64,000 bases of DNA from Streptomyces nitrosporeus (GTDB lineage Bacteria > Actinomycetota > Actinomycetes > Streptomycetales > Streptomycetaceae), in the NCBI RefSeq assembly GCF_008704555.1, contig NZ_CP023702.1, positions 4,154,001 to 4,218,000 of the forward strand. The letters run 5' to 3'. The translations under genes and the position numbers were made by a program. Under the pieces are notes generated by a model, which made no database searches, was not told the origin of the DNA, and saw only the letters and a list, made by a program, of their open reading frames with translations. Positions 27,900 through 37,834 of this stretch are shown here, in pieces (position 1 is the stretch's first letter; each line of letters starts with the position of its first letter).

Positions 27900-28306
27900 G
27901 CCAGGGGCGCCACAGGTGCGTATGGGGCAGGACACCGCTGCCACTCGGTCCCGCTGCGAAGGCCGGGCGCCGCGATGGAAGGTCGGGCGTGGCCAAGGCC
28001 GGGCGGACGATCTCAGGGATGAGAGCTGTGCGTGGCCTTGAGTGCGGATCAAGCCGGGTGACGGCACATCAGGAAGCGAACAGCTGGTTCAGCCGGTGTG
28101 CACCGTGCCGCGGTGGGACGGGAGGTGACGTCGCGTCGGTCCGGAGAAGAACGAGCCGGGCAATTCCGGTGCGGGTGAGTTGTATCTCCCTCACTCCTCT
28201 TGGTGCAAATGGCTTCAAAGGTGTACATACCGGACGTCCGGCGCCTGAATGTCGCCCAGTTGGCGTGTAAGTTCCGGGGCCGAGAGCCTTGGAAGGGACC
28301 GATCCG
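27900..28306. other. Gene-free upstream region of the lipoprotein gene
   Basis: No gene seen. It should contain the lipoprotein promoter. The stretch 28,180-28,275 is locally AT-richer, as promoters here tend to be, but I cannot fix -35 and -10 elements. Confidence 0.4.
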
Positions 28307-28975
28307 GTGAACAAGAAGTTTGCAGCCGCGCTGTCCGGCGGTGCGGTACTCGTACTGACGCTGTCGGGCTGCAGCGACGACAGCGACGACAAGGTGAACG
28401 ACTGGGCGAAGAAAGTCTGCGACCAGGTTCAGCCGCAACTGCAGAAGATCGCGAACGCCAACGCCGCGATCCAGGAGCAGACGGCGGACAACAGCAAGCC
28501 CGCAGACGTCCAGAAGACCGACTCGGCGGCTTTCCAGCAGATCTCGCAGGCTTACAAGGCGTTGGGCGCGGCTGTGGATTCGGCGGGGCCGCCCCCCGTC
28601 GACGACGGTGAGACCACGCAGAAGGAGGCCGTGAAGGAGCTCAACGCCTCCTCCACCGCATACGCCGGCCTCAAGACGAAGGTCGACGGTCTCAACACCA
28701 AGGACCAGGCCGAGTTCGCCGATGGCCTCAAGGGCATCGCGGACGAGCTGAACAAGATCAGCACCAACGGTGACCAGGCGCTGAAGAAGCTCCAGTCCGG
28801 CGAGGTCGGGTCGGCGATGTCGAAGCAGAAGGGCTGCCAGAAGCCCACAGCCTCTTCTTCGCCCGCGGCCGGCCAGCCGGCTCCGGCGGTGGACGGATCC
28901 GGGAAGGAGTCCCCCGAGTCGGAGAGCGGTACCTCCGAGAAGGAGAAGGAGACCTCGCCCAAGGCATCGTCGTAG
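28307..28975 (+). CDS. Small secreted lipoprotein of unknown function
   Basis: The 222-aa precursor has a lipoprotein signal ending in LTLSGC, followed by an acidic DDSDD stretch. The mature part is mostly helical and Lys/Gln/Asp-rich, with repeated aspects of WAKKVCDQVQPQLQKIANAN. The last 45 residues are a Ser/Glu/Pro-rich tail. GGAAGGGA lies 8 nt before the GTG start. No catalytic motif is visible. It is placed between the bldG locus and the methyltransferase, an arrangement I recall as conserved in Streptomyces. Confidence 0.8.
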   Translation: MNKKFAAALSGGAVLVLTLSGCSDDSDDKVNDWAKKVCDQVQPQLQKIANANAAIQEQTADNSKPADVQKTDSAAFQQISQAYKALGAAVDSAGPPPVDDGETTQKEAVKELNASSTAYAGLKTKVDGLNTKDQAEFADGLKGIADELNKISTNGDQALKKLQSGEVGSAMSKQKGCQKPTASSSPAAGQPAPAVDGSGKESPESESGTSEKEKETSPKASS

Positions 28976-29200
28976 GGCGAGCGGTACGGCAGGACAGGGC
29001 GGGCGGGGGGCCCGGACCCTTCGGGCGCGGGGCGCCCCGGGCAGGGGCCCGGCGCGTTCTCGCGGGGAAGCGCCACGGCATCCGGTTCCGGGGGCCGGCG
29101 GCAGGCCCCGGGTGCAGGGCGGCCGAGTGCGGCAGGGCCGTGGCGGCCCCGGCGGGGCGGGCCCGCTGCCGTTGTCGGAGGAAGCGGACACAATGGGTGG

Positions 29201-30718
29201 GTGAGTACCAGTCTCCCCGCATCCACCCACGCCCCCCGGCTCCGTGAAGCCCTGCTCGCCGGTGACTTCACCGCAGACGGGCTTCTCGAACGGCTCGGCG
29301 CCCCCGCCTACGCCGCGCTCGCCCGCAGCGAGACCGTCCCCGCCCTCAGGGCGACCCAGGGCGACTCGCCGCTGGACACGCTGGTGCGGCTGTTCCTCCT
29401 CCAGCGTCAGGTTCCGGCCCGGGCCGCCGCGGCGGCTCTCCCCCTGGAGGAGTGCCTCCAGGACGGCTGGGTGGTCCAGGACGGCGATCTCGTCCGGGCG
29501 GCCGTCGACGTACGGCCGTACGGCGGTCCCGAGGGCGAGGACTGGTACATCGTCTCCGATCTGGGCTGTGCGGTCGGCGGAGCCGGTGGCATCGGTTCGC
29601 GGGAGGAAGGGGTCGTCCTCGGCGTCGGCGGAGCGTCCACCACGCTGGCGGGCATCACCGTGCGTGAGCCGGTCGCCTCCGCGCTCGACCTCGGCACGGG
29701 TTCCGGGATCCAGGCGTTGCACGCCGCGCAGCACGCCACCCGTGTCACGGCCACAGACGTCAACCCGCGCGCCCTGGACTTCACCCGGCTCACCCTGGCC
29801 CTGTCCGGCGCCGCCCCCGCCGACCTGCGGGAAGGTTCGCTCTTCGAGCCGGTGGGCGCCGAGACGTATGACCTGATCGTGTCCAACCCCCCGTTCGTCA
29901 TCTCGCCGGGAGCGCGGCTCACCTACCGGGACGGCGGGATGGCCGGCGACGACCTGTGCCGGACCCTGGTGCAGCAGGCGGGCGACCGGCTGAACGAGGG
30001 CGGGTACGCCCAGTTCCTCGCCAACTGGCAGCACGTCGAGGGCGAGGAGTGGCAGGACAGGGTGCGTTCCTGGGTGCCGCGCGGCTGTGACGCGTGGATC
30101 GTGCAGCGGGAGGTCCAGGACGTCACGCAGTACACCGAGTTGTGGTTGCGGGACAGCGGGGACCACCGGTCGGATCCCGCCGATTACACCGCGCGGTACG
30201 AGGCATGGCTGGACGAGTTCGAGGCCCGGGGCACCAAGGCCGTCGGGTTCGGGTGGATCACGCTCAGGAAGTCGGCTGCCGCCGCCCGGCAGCCTTCGGT
30301 GGTCGTCGAGGAGTGGCCGCACCCGGTGGAGCAGCCGCTCGGCGACGCGGTGGAGGCGCACTTCGCCCGCCAGGACTATCTGCGTGAGCACGACGACGCG
30401 GCGCTGCTCGCGGCCCGTTTCACCCTTGCCGGAGAGGTCGTGCAGGAGCAGGTCGGCCTGCCGGGGGCGGAGGACCCCGAGCATGTGGTGCTGCGTCAGC
30501 ACCGGGGGATGCGCAGGGCGACCAAGGTGGATGCTGTGGGAGCGGGTTTCGCGGGTGTGTGCGACGGATCCCTGCCCGCGGGCCGCATCCTGGACGCCAT
30601 CGCCCAGTTGATGGCTGAGGACCCGGTGCTGCTGCGTGACCGCACACCCCAGGCGATCCGGCTGCTGGTCGAGGAAGGGTTCCTGGAACCGCTGCCGGAG
30701 ACCTCTCCCGGGCTATGA
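29201..30718 (+). CDS. SAM-dependent methyltransferase (MTS domain, NPPF motif)
   Basis: This 505-aa protein has a helical N-terminal domain of about 140 residues, the SAM-binding motif ALDLGTGSGIQALHAA near residue 165 and the catalytic motif SNPPFVISP near residue 230. NPPF marks enzymes methylating amide or exocyclic nitrogen, such as PrmC/HemK glutamine or rRNA-guanine methyltransferases. Its length and N-terminal domain differ from PrmC, so rRNA or protein targets are both open. A C-terminal winged-helix-like region (DRTPQAIRLLVEEGFLEPL) ends it. Confidence 0.82.
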   Translation: MSTSLPASTHAPRLREALLAGDFTADGLLERLGAPAYAALARSETVPALRATQGDSPLDTLVRLFLLQRQVPARAAAAALPLEECLQDGWVVQDGDLVRAAVDVRPYGGPEGEDWYIVSDLGCAVGGAGGIGSREEGVVLGVGGASTTLAGITVREPVASALDLGTGSGIQALHAAQHATRVTATDVNPRALDFTRLTLALSGAAPADLREGSLFEPVGAETYDLIVSNPPFVISPGARLTYRDGGMAGDDLCRTLVQQAGDRLNEGGYAQFLANWQHVEGEEWQDRVRSWVPRGCDAWIVQREVQDVTQYTELWLRDSGDHRSDPADYTARYEAWLDEFEARGTKAVGFGWITLRKSAAAARQPSVVVEEWPHPVEQPLGDAVEAHFARQDYLREHDDAALLAARFTLAGEVVQEQVGLPGAEDPEHVVLRQHRGMRRATKVDAVGAGFAGVCDGSLPAGRILDAIAQLMAEDPVLLRDRTPQAIRLLVEEGFLEPLPETSPGL

Positions 30719-30988
30719 GGACCGCCCTCTGACCGGTGGCCGCCGCGGGCCTCCGGTTCGGTGGGGTCCGGGAGTGCGCACCGGGCCGGAAACCCCTTTG
30801 AGCAGCGGTTCTTCCGGGCCTCGGGACACCGGCGGTGGGAGGGGAGGATTCCGCCGGACGGTGTGCCGGCGCGGGCGCGGGTGGTGTTCACCCGGGGTTC
30901 GCGTCCGCGTCGTCCGGGGGTGGCAGCCTCCCCTCTGCCACGGGCGGCGAGTGCCGCATCCGGATGGGAAAAGCCGAGGGGTACGGAC

Positions 30989-31186
30989 ATGGAGAGCGCC
31001 ACCGCCGTTTTCGCCGGTACGGCATTCACACTGTTCGGGGCTGCGCTTCTCGTCTGGACGGGGGCGCGTACCGTCCGCCGCGCGCCGGTCGCACACGGTG
31101 TGAGCCCCGCTGTCTCCACCGCTCTCGCCACGGTCTTCGGCGTACTCTTCGTCCTTCTCGGCGTGTGGTGCCTCACCCGCGTCTGA
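30989..31186 (+). CDS. Small two-helix membrane protein
   Basis: This 65-aa protein has two hydrophobic helices (ATAVFAGTAFTLFGAALLVW and VSTALATVFGVLFVLLGVWC) joined by a short basic loop TARTVRRAP-like segment. GAGGGG lies 8 nt before the ATG at 30989. It is not recognised. It sits between the methyltransferase and topA on the same strand, and codon use is normal for the region. Confidence 0.65.
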   Translation: MESATAVFAGTAFTLFGAALLVWTGARTVRRAPVAHGVSPAVSTALATVFGVLFVLLGVWCLTRV

Positions 31187-31467
31187 TCCGTTTCTCCCGC
31201 CGGTCCTTCTTCCCGGCGCGCAGGCGCTGTGCGGCAGACGTATTACCTGACCGGTTTTCGCAGGCGACAGACGTGCGAAGCGCGTACCGGGCGGTCCGGG
31301 CGGCAGGAATGCCGGAAGTCGGGTTACCGTTCGAGTGGCCGTTGCGGGCTTTTGCCGTTTGACACGGGGGCGGGTTGTACCGTCACACTCCGCAGCGACA
31401 GCACCGCGTGCAGCGCCCCAGCTCTGCCCGGATGCCCCACGAGTGCCGACCGGAGAGAAGAGCGAAG

Positions 31468-34347
31468 TTGTCCCCGACCAGCGAGACCGCACAGGGCGGC
31501 CGCCGACTCGTCATCGTCGAGTCGCCTGCCAAGGCGAAGACGATCAAGGGCTACCTCGGCCCCGGATACGTCGTCGAGGCGAGCGTCGGGCACATCCGCG
31601 ACCTGCCGAACGGCGCGGCCGAGGTCCCCGACGAGTACACCGGTGAGGTCCGCCGGCTCGGCGTCGACGTCGAGCACGACTTCCAGCCGATCTATGTCGT
31701 CAACGCGGACAAGAAGGCCCAGGTCAGGAAGCTCAAGCAGCTACTGGCCGAGTCCGACGAACTCTTCCTGGCCACCGATGAGGACCGCGAGGGCGAAGCC
31801 ATCGCGTGGCATTTGCAGGAAGTCCTCAAGCCCAAGGTCCCGGTCCACCGGATGGTCTTCCACGAGATCACCAAGGACGCGATCCGGGCGGCCGTCGCCA
31901 GTCCGCGCGAGCTCAACCAGCGCATGGTCGACGCCCAGGAGACCCGCCGTATCCTCGACCGCCTCTACGGCTACGAGGTCTCGCCGGTCCTGTGGAAGAA
32001 GGTCATGCCGCGGCTCTCCGCAGGCCGTGTCCAGTCCGTCGCGACCCGTCTCGTGGTCGAGCGGGAGCGGGAGCGCATCGCGTTCCGCTCCGCTTCGTAC
32101 TGGGATCTGACCGGCACCTTCGCGACGGGCCGCAGCGGCGACACCTCCGACCCGGCCACGTTCACCGCGCGCCTCAGCGCGGTCGACGGGCGGCGCATCG
32201 CCCAGGGCCGCGACTTCGGTCCGGACGGTCTGCTGAAGTCCGCCTCCGCCCAGACGCTGCACCTGGACGAGGAGAACGCGCGCGCCCTGGCCGCCGCCCT
32301 CGCCGGCTCCGCGTTCGCGGTCCGGTCGGTCGAGTCGAAGCCGTACCGCCGCTCGCCGTACGCCCCCTTCCGGACGACGACCCTCCAGCAGGAGGCGAGC
32401 CGCAAGCTGGGGTTCGGCGCCAAGGCCACCATGCAGGTCGCGCAGAAGCTGTACGAGAACGGCTTCATCACCTACATGCGTACGGACTCCACGACGCTCT
32501 CGGAGACCGCGGTCTCCGCGGCCCGTGCGCAGGTCACGCAGCTGTACGGGGCGAACTACCTCCCGGACAAGCCGCGCACCTACGCCGGGAAGGTCAAGAA
32601 CGCGCAGGAGGCGCACGAGGCGATCCGCCCCTCCGGGGACCGCTTCCGCACGCCCGCCGAGACCGGTCTCACCGGTGACCAGTTCCGGCTGTACGAGCTG
32701 ATCTGGAAGCGGACCGTCGCCTCCCAGATGAAGGACGCCACCGGGAACTCCGTCACCGTCAGGATCGGCGGCCGGGCGAGCGACGGCCGGGACGCCGAGT
32801 TCTCCGCGTCCGGCAAGACGATCACCTTCCACGGCTTCATGAAGGCATACGTCGAGGGCGCCGACGACCCGAACGCCGAGCTGGACGACCGCGAGCGGCG
32901 GCTGCCGCAGGTCGCCGAGGGCGACGCGCTGAGCGCCGAGGAGATCACGGCCGACGGGCACGCCACCAAGCCCCCGGCCCGTTACACCGAGGCCTCGCTG
33001 GTCAAGGAGCTCGAAGAGCGCGAGATCGGCCGCCCGTCGACGTACGCCTCGATCATCGGGACGATCCTGGACCGCGGTTACGTGTTCAAGAAGGGCACGG
33101 CGCTGGTGCCGTCGTTCCTCTCGTTCGCCGTGGTCAACCTGCTGGAGAAGCACTTCGGCCGGCTCGTCGACTACGACTTCACGGCCCGCATGGAGGACGA
33201 CCTCGACCGCATCGCACGCGGTGAGGCCCAGTCCGTGCCGTGGCTGCGGCGCTTCTACTTCGGAGCGGGTGACGACGCCTCCGGCGCGGGCGCGGCCTCC
33301 GCCGCGGGCAACGGCGACGGCGACCACCTCGGCGGACTGAAGGAACTCGTCACGGACCTCGGAGCGATCGACGCCCGGGAGATCTCCTCCTTCCCGGTCG
33401 GCAACGGCATCAAGCTCCGGGTCGGCCGGTACGGGCCGTACATCGAGCGGGGCGAGAAGGACTCCGAGGGCCACCAGCGCGCGGACGTCCCCGAGGACCT
33501 GGCACCCGACGAGCTGTCCGTGGAGTACGCGGAGGAGCTGCTGGCCAAGCCGAGCGGCGACTTCGAGCTGGGTACCGACCCGGTCAGCGGGAACCAGATC
33601 GTCGCCAAGGTCGGCCGCTACGGCCCCTACGTCACCGAGGTGCTGCCCGAGGGCACGCCGAAGACGGGCAAGAACGCGGTGAAGCCGCGGACCGCCTCGC
33701 TCTTCAAGTCGATGTCGCTCGACACGGTGACGCTGGAGGACGCCCTCAAGCTGATGTCGCTGCCGCGCGTGGTCGGCGAGGACGCCGAGGGCGTGGAGAT
33801 CACCGCGCAGAACGGCCGGTACGGGCCCTACCTCAAGAAGGGGACCGACTCGCGTTCGCTGACGTCCGAGGAGCAGCTCTTCGACATCACGCTCGAAGAG
33901 GCCCTCGCCCTCTACGCCCAGCCCAAGCAGCGTGGCCGGGCCGCCGCCAAGCCGCCGCTGAAGGAGCTGGGCACCGACCCGGTGAGCGGGGCTCCGGTGG
34001 TCGTGAAGGACGGCCGCTTCGGCGCGTACGTCACCGACGGCGAGACGAACGCGACGCTGCGGACCGGTGACAGCGTCGAGGAGATCACCCCGGAGCGCGG
34101 GTACGAACTGCTCGCCGAGAAGCGGGCCAAGGGGCCCGCGAAGAAGAAGACGGCGAAGAAGGCTCCCGCCAAGAAGGCCCCCGCGAAGAAGGCGGCGGCC
34201 AAGAAGACGACGACGGCGAAGAAGACCACGGCCAAGAAGACGGCAGCGACGAAGAAGACGGCCGCGACGAAGTCGGCCACGAAGGCCACGGCCGCGAAGG
34301 CGACGGCCACCAGGGCGGCCTCGCCCTCGGCGGCCGAGGAGAGCTGA
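31468..34347 (+). CDS. topA: DNA topoisomerase I
   Basis: This 959-aa type IA topoisomerase relaxes negative supercoils. The TOPRIM start is LVIVESPAKAKTIKGYLG, the acidic centre is ATDEDREGEAIAWHL, and the active-site Tyr is in GFITYMRTDSTT. Instead of zinc fingers, the C-terminus has repeated DPVSGxxxVxKxGRxG modules (about residues 620-860). A tail of alternating Lys and Ala of about 65 residues follows; such tails make actinomycete TopA highly processive. I propose the TTG start at 31468 with GGAGAGAAG upstream, because it gives the N-terminus I recall for Streptomyces TopA; longer in-frame extension looks non-coding. Confidence 0.97.
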   Translation: MSPTSETAQGGRRLVIVESPAKAKTIKGYLGPGYVVEASVGHIRDLPNGAAEVPDEYTGEVRRLGVDVEHDFQPIYVVNADKKAQVRKLKQLLAESDELFLATDEDREGEAIAWHLQEVLKPKVPVHRMVFHEITKDAIRAAVASPRELNQRMVDAQETRRILDRLYGYEVSPVLWKKVMPRLSAGRVQSVATRLVVERERERIAFRSASYWDLTGTFATGRSGDTSDPATFTARLSAVDGRRIAQGRDFGPDGLLKSASAQTLHLDEENARALAAALAGSAFAVRSVESKPYRRSPYAPFRTTTLQQEASRKLGFGAKATMQVAQKLYENGFITYMRTDSTTLSETAVSAARAQVTQLYGANYLPDKPRTYAGKVKNAQEAHEAIRPSGDRFRTPAETGLTGDQFRLYELIWKRTVASQMKDATGNSVTVRIGGRASDGRDAEFSASGKTITFHGFMKAYVEGADDPNAELDDRERRLPQVAEGDALSAEEITADGHATKPPARYTEASLVKELEEREIGRPSTYASIIGTILDRGYVFKKGTALVPSFLSFAVVNLLEKHFGRLVDYDFTARMEDDLDRIARGEAQSVPWLRRFYFGAGDDASGAGAASAAGNGDGDHLGGLKELVTDLGAIDAREISSFPVGNGIKLRVGRYGPYIERGEKDSEGHQRADVPEDLAPDELSVEYAEELLAKPSGDFELGTDPVSGNQIVAKVGRYGPYVTEVLPEGTPKTGKNAVKPRTASLFKSMSLDTVTLEDALKLMSLPRVVGEDAEGVEITAQNGRYGPYLKKGTDSRSLTSEEQLFDITLEEALALYAQPKQRGRAAAKPPLKELGTDPVSGAPVVVKDGRFGAYVTDGETNATLRTGDSVEEITPERGYELLAEKRAKGPAKKKTAKKAPAKKAPAKKAAAKKTTTAKKTTAKKTAATKKTAATKSATKATAAKATATRAASPSAAEES

Positions 34348-34374
34348 GTCCGGGCCTCCCGGACCTTCGGCCGA

Positions 34375-34404
34375 GTCCCCCGTCCGGTTCGCCGGGCGGG
34401 GGAC
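34375..34404 (+). terminator. topA terminator with UUCG tetraloop
   Basis: A 13-bp stem with one G-U pair closes on the extra-stable UUCG loop: outer GTCCCCCG (34375-34382) pairs with CGGGGGAC (34397-34404). It lies 28 bases past the topA stop codon. Confidence 0.85.
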
Positions 34405-34583
34405 CCGTCGTCGCTCCGCCTGGAGTCCGCCACCCGCGTCGAGGTCTGCGCCCGTCGCCGGCAGGAGCAGGAGCAGGGGCGGCGCGCCGGCGACCGGGGC
34501 CCCGGGGAGTCCGGACCCGCACCGGCGCCCATATGTTCGGGTGCGGCCCCCGGCCACGCTCACACTGCCGATAGGCTGGGCGG

Positions 34584-37500
34584 ATGACGCGAGCCGAGCA
34601 GCCATTGGTCGTGAGCCCCACCTCCGACACACTTGCCGCAGACTCACGCGAGCGCGCCGTACGGGCCCTGCTACGTGTTCCCCCGCTCAGGCGGCTGTGG
34701 AGCGCCCAGGCCCTCGGCAGCATCGGCGACGCACTCGCCGTTCTCGTGCTTGTGCTGTTGTCGCTGCAGGCGGCGGTCCAGGAGGGGTCCTTCGGGGGTG
34801 GATACCGCGGGGCGGCCTTTGCCGTCGCCGCCGTGTTCGGCGCCAGACTCCTTTCCACGGTGCTCTTCGGAGCGGTGCTCCTGGGTCCGCTGACCTCGCT
34901 CACCGGACCCGGCGGGCCGCTGGACCGGCGCTGGCTGATGATCGGTACGGACGCGCTGCGGCTGGCTTCGCTGGTCGTCGCACCGCTGTGGATCGACTGG
35001 GTGCCGGACAAGGCACTGCTGATGATCCTCGTCACCGTCTTCGTGACCGGTGCCGCCGAGCGCCTGTGGACGGTGGCCAAGGAGAGCGCGGCCCCCGCGC
35101 TGCTGCCGGCGCCTCCCGTCGAGGGAGCCGCGGTACGCCCGCTGCCCGACCACCTCGACGCCCTGCGACGGCTCTCCCTGCGGACGGACTTCCTGGCCCT
35201 CCCGGTGGCCGCCGCCGTACTCCTGGTCGCGACGCTGATCGGCAATCTGCTGGGCACCGGCTTCGAGTGGTTCTCCTTCCACCAGGCTGCGCTCGGCTCG
35301 TACGTCGCGGCCGGGCTGTTCTCCGCCTCCGTGTCCGTCCTCTACTTCCTCGAATTCCCCGGCATCCCCACCCCGCGCCCGCGCTCGCCCCTCGAAGGGC
35401 TGCGCCGGCCCGCCTCCGGCCCGGGGCCCGACAAGGGCCGCACCGGGTCGGCCCGGCTCGTCACCGCCGCGTGCGCCCTGGTCGCCGGAGCCGTCGCCGC
35501 CGCCGCCGGTGTCTTCGCGCTGCACGCCTTCGACCTGGACGGCGGGTCCGTCACCTTCGCCCTGCTGATCCTCGTCCTCACCGGAGGCACCGCGCTCGGT
35601 ATCCGTACCGCGCGGATGGTGCTGCCCGCGCTCTCGCGGCGCCGGATGCTGGCCCTCTCCATCGCCGTCACCGGGGTGGCGCTCCTCGCGCTCGGCCTGG
35701 TGCCGGACACCGCGACCGGGGTGTTCCTCACGCTGCTGGCCGGTTACGCGGCGGGTGTGGCGGCCAACACCGGTCACGCGGTCCTCGACCAGGAGGCCGA
35801 ACCCGCCCGGCAGGCCAGGACCACCGAGCACCTGCAGGCCGTCGTCCGGGTCCTGATCGCGGTCGGGGCGGTGGGGGGCCCGCTGCTCGCCGGCGCCATC
35901 GGCCGTCACCGGCTCGGTTCCGGTGACTTCGTCTTCGCCCACGGTGGCGCCGCGTTCACCCTGATGCTGGTCGGCGCGCTGCTGCTGCCGGTCGCCGTGG
36001 TCGTCCTGGCCAGGATCGACGACCGCTCCGGAGTGCCGCTCCGCCGGGACCTGCGGGAGGCGCTGCGCGGGGGTGACACGGCGGTGGCGCCCGCCTCCAC
36101 CGGCTTCTTCCTCGCCGTCGAGGGCGGTGACGGAGCGGGCAAGTCCACCCAGGTCGAGGCGCTCGCCGAATGGATCCGGGCCAAGGGCCACGAGGTCGTC
36201 GTGACGCGCGAACCGGGGGCCACCCCGATCGGGAAGCGGCTGCGCTCGATCCTCCTCGACGTCTCCTCGGCGGGACTCTCCAACCGGGCCGAGGCCCTGC
36301 TGTACGCCGCCGACCGGGCCGAACACGTCGACTCGGTCGTACGTCCGGCGCTGGAGCGGGGCGCGATCGTCATCTCGGACCGCTACATCGACTCGTCCGT
36401 CGCCTACCAGGGGGCCGGACGCGACCTGTCCCCGACGGAGATCGCCCGTATCTCGCGCTGGGCGACCGGCGGACTCGTACCGAACCTGACGGTCCTGCTG
36501 GACGTCTCCCCCCGGACCGCGCGGGAACGCTTCACGGAGGCGCCCGACCGGCTGGAGTCCGAGCCGCCCGAGTTCCACGACAGGGTGCGGTCCGGCTTCC
36601 TCACCCTCGCCGCCGCCGCCCCGTTCCGGTACCTCGTGGTGGACGCCGGGCAGGAACCGGAGGCGATCACCACCGTCGTACGCCACCGGCTCGACCAGCT
36701 CCTGCCGCTCTCCGAGGCCGAGATCGAGGCCCGGGAGGAAGCGCGCCGGGCGGCCGAGGAGGAGGCCCGCCGCAAGGCCGAGGAGGAAGCGGCCCGGAAG
36801 GCGGAGGAGGAGCGGCTGGAGCGCGAGCGCCAGGCCCAGCTCGCCAAGCTCCGTGCCGAGGAGGAGGAGCGCCGGCGCCGCGAGGAGGAGGAGGCGCGGC
36901 AGCGCGAGGCCGAGCGGCAGGCGGAGGAGGCGCGGCAGCGTGCCGAGGAGGCCCGTCGCCGTGCCGAGGAGGAGCGCGCCCGGCTGGAGGCCGAGGAGCG
37001 CGCCCGCGAGGCCGAGCAGGAACGTCTGCGCAAGCAGGCCGCGGAGGAGGCCCGGCTCCGCAAGGAGGCGGAGGCGCTGCGGCTGGAGAAGCAGCGCAAG
37101 GCCGAGGAGGCGCTGCTGCGCGCCGAGGAGGCGAGGCGCCGGGCCGAGGCCGAGGCGGCCGCCGCGGCAGCGGCCCGCGATGCGGCGTCCCGGGCGTCCG
37201 GCGGTCCTTCCGTGCCCGACAACGAGATCACCGTGCCGACCCCGGTCGTGAACCCGAACGAGATCACGCAGCCCGTGCCGCTGGCCGAGCCGCAGGGCCG
37301 TCCCTCTCCCGACGCCGACGAGACGGCCGTACTGCCGCCCGTCCGGGACGAGGAACCGTCCGACCGGGTCCCCCCGCACATGTTCCGCGAGGAGCGGAGG
37401 GCCGACGGGGCCGAAGGGGAGAACGAGCGCACCCGGGAGCTGCCCCAGATCAGTGACGATCCCCAAGCCAGGCAGGCCGGCCGGACCGGCCGCTCCGGCC

Positions 37501-37667
37501 AGGACGGCCGCTCCGGCGACGGCGCGGGCCGTCGGCAGCGTCCACGCCCCGACTGGGCCGAGGAGACACCGCTCGACGACCTGCCGACGCTGGCGGACGA
37601 ACTGCTCGGCGGGTACGACGACGACCCGGACCGGCGCGGCGGGAACGGACGCCGTCCGGGCCGCTGA
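34584..37667 (+). CDS. tmk: MFS-like membrane domain fused to thymidylate kinase with long coiled coil
   Basis: The 1027-aa protein is about five times a normal dTMP kinase. Residues 30-490 are a major-facilitator-type membrane domain with about 12 hydrophobic helices. Residues about 507-715 are thymidylate kinase: P-loop VEGGDGAGKSTQ, TREPGATPIGKRLR, and the DRYIDSSVAYQG motif. Residues about 715-875 are an unbroken Glu/Arg/Ala-rich coiled coil, and the remainder is disordered and acidic. The kinase makes dTDP for DNA synthesis and appears to be the window's only tmk. I recall this fusion as general in Streptomyces. It is followed by holB, so replication functions cluster. Confidence 0.93.
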   Translation: MTRAEQPLVVSPTSDTLAADSRERAVRALLRVPPLRRLWSAQALGSIGDALAVLVLVLLSLQAAVQEGSFGGGYRGAAFAVAAVFGARLLSTVLFGAVLLGPLTSLTGPGGPLDRRWLMIGTDALRLASLVVAPLWIDWVPDKALLMILVTVFVTGAAERLWTVAKESAAPALLPAPPVEGAAVRPLPDHLDALRRLSLRTDFLALPVAAAVLLVATLIGNLLGTGFEWFSFHQAALGSYVAAGLFSASVSVLYFLEFPGIPTPRPRSPLEGLRRPASGPGPDKGRTGSARLVTAACALVAGAVAAAAGVFALHAFDLDGGSVTFALLILVLTGGTALGIRTARMVLPALSRRRMLALSIAVTGVALLALGLVPDTATGVFLTLLAGYAAGVAANTGHAVLDQEAEPARQARTTEHLQAVVRVLIAVGAVGGPLLAGAIGRHRLGSGDFVFAHGGAAFTLMLVGALLLPVAVVVLARIDDRSGVPLRRDLREALRGGDTAVAPASTGFFLAVEGGDGAGKSTQVEALAEWIRAKGHEVVVTREPGATPIGKRLRSILLDVSSAGLSNRAEALLYAADRAEHVDSVVRPALERGAIVISDRYIDSSVAYQGAGRDLSPTEIARISRWATGGLVPNLTVLLDVSPRTARERFTEAPDRLESEPPEFHDRVRSGFLTLAAAAPFRYLVVDAGQEPEAITTVVRHRLDQLLPLSEAEIEAREEARRAAEEEARRKAEEEAARKAEEERLERERQAQLAKLRAEEEERRRREEEEARQREAERQAEEARQRAEEARRRAEEERARLEAEERAREAEQERLRKQAAEEARLRKEAEALRLEKQRKAEEALLRAEEARRRAEAEAAAAAAARDAASRASGGPSVPDNEITVPTPVVNPNEITQPVPLAEPQGRPSPDADETAVLPPVRDEEPSDRVPPHMFREERRADGAEGENERTRELPQISDDPQARQAGRTGRSGQDGRSGDGAGRRQRPRPDWAEETPLDDLPTLADELLGGYDDDPDRRGGNGRRPGR

Positions 37668-37834
37668 CGTCCACGGCACCGACGTCCATGGAGGGCGGAG
37701 GCCGGGCGGTCCCGCAGGGGGCGGCCCGGCCTCCGTGCGCCGCGGCCCGGACCGCGGGTGGCCGGGGCTGTCGTACCCCTCCCGCACAATGGAGTCCGGC
37801 TCCTCGCCACCACACCACGGAAGGGCGGTGACCC

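Noticed and set aside
28049-30502. Very long open frame on the minus strand opposite the lipoprotein and methyltransferase genes
   Set aside because: It is rich in Arg/Gly/Pro/Leu as expected for the antisense of GC-biased genes, has no family motif, and conflicts with two well-supported genes.
31741-34647. 968-codon minus-strand open frame across topA
   Set aside because: Shadow of topA: its composition mirrors the Lys/Ala tail, and it has no recognisable domain or ribosome site.
34671-37787. 1038-codon minus-strand open frame across the tmk fusion
   Set aside because: Antisense shadow of the MFS and coiled-coil coding sequence, with Leu/Gly/Arg low complexity and no motif.
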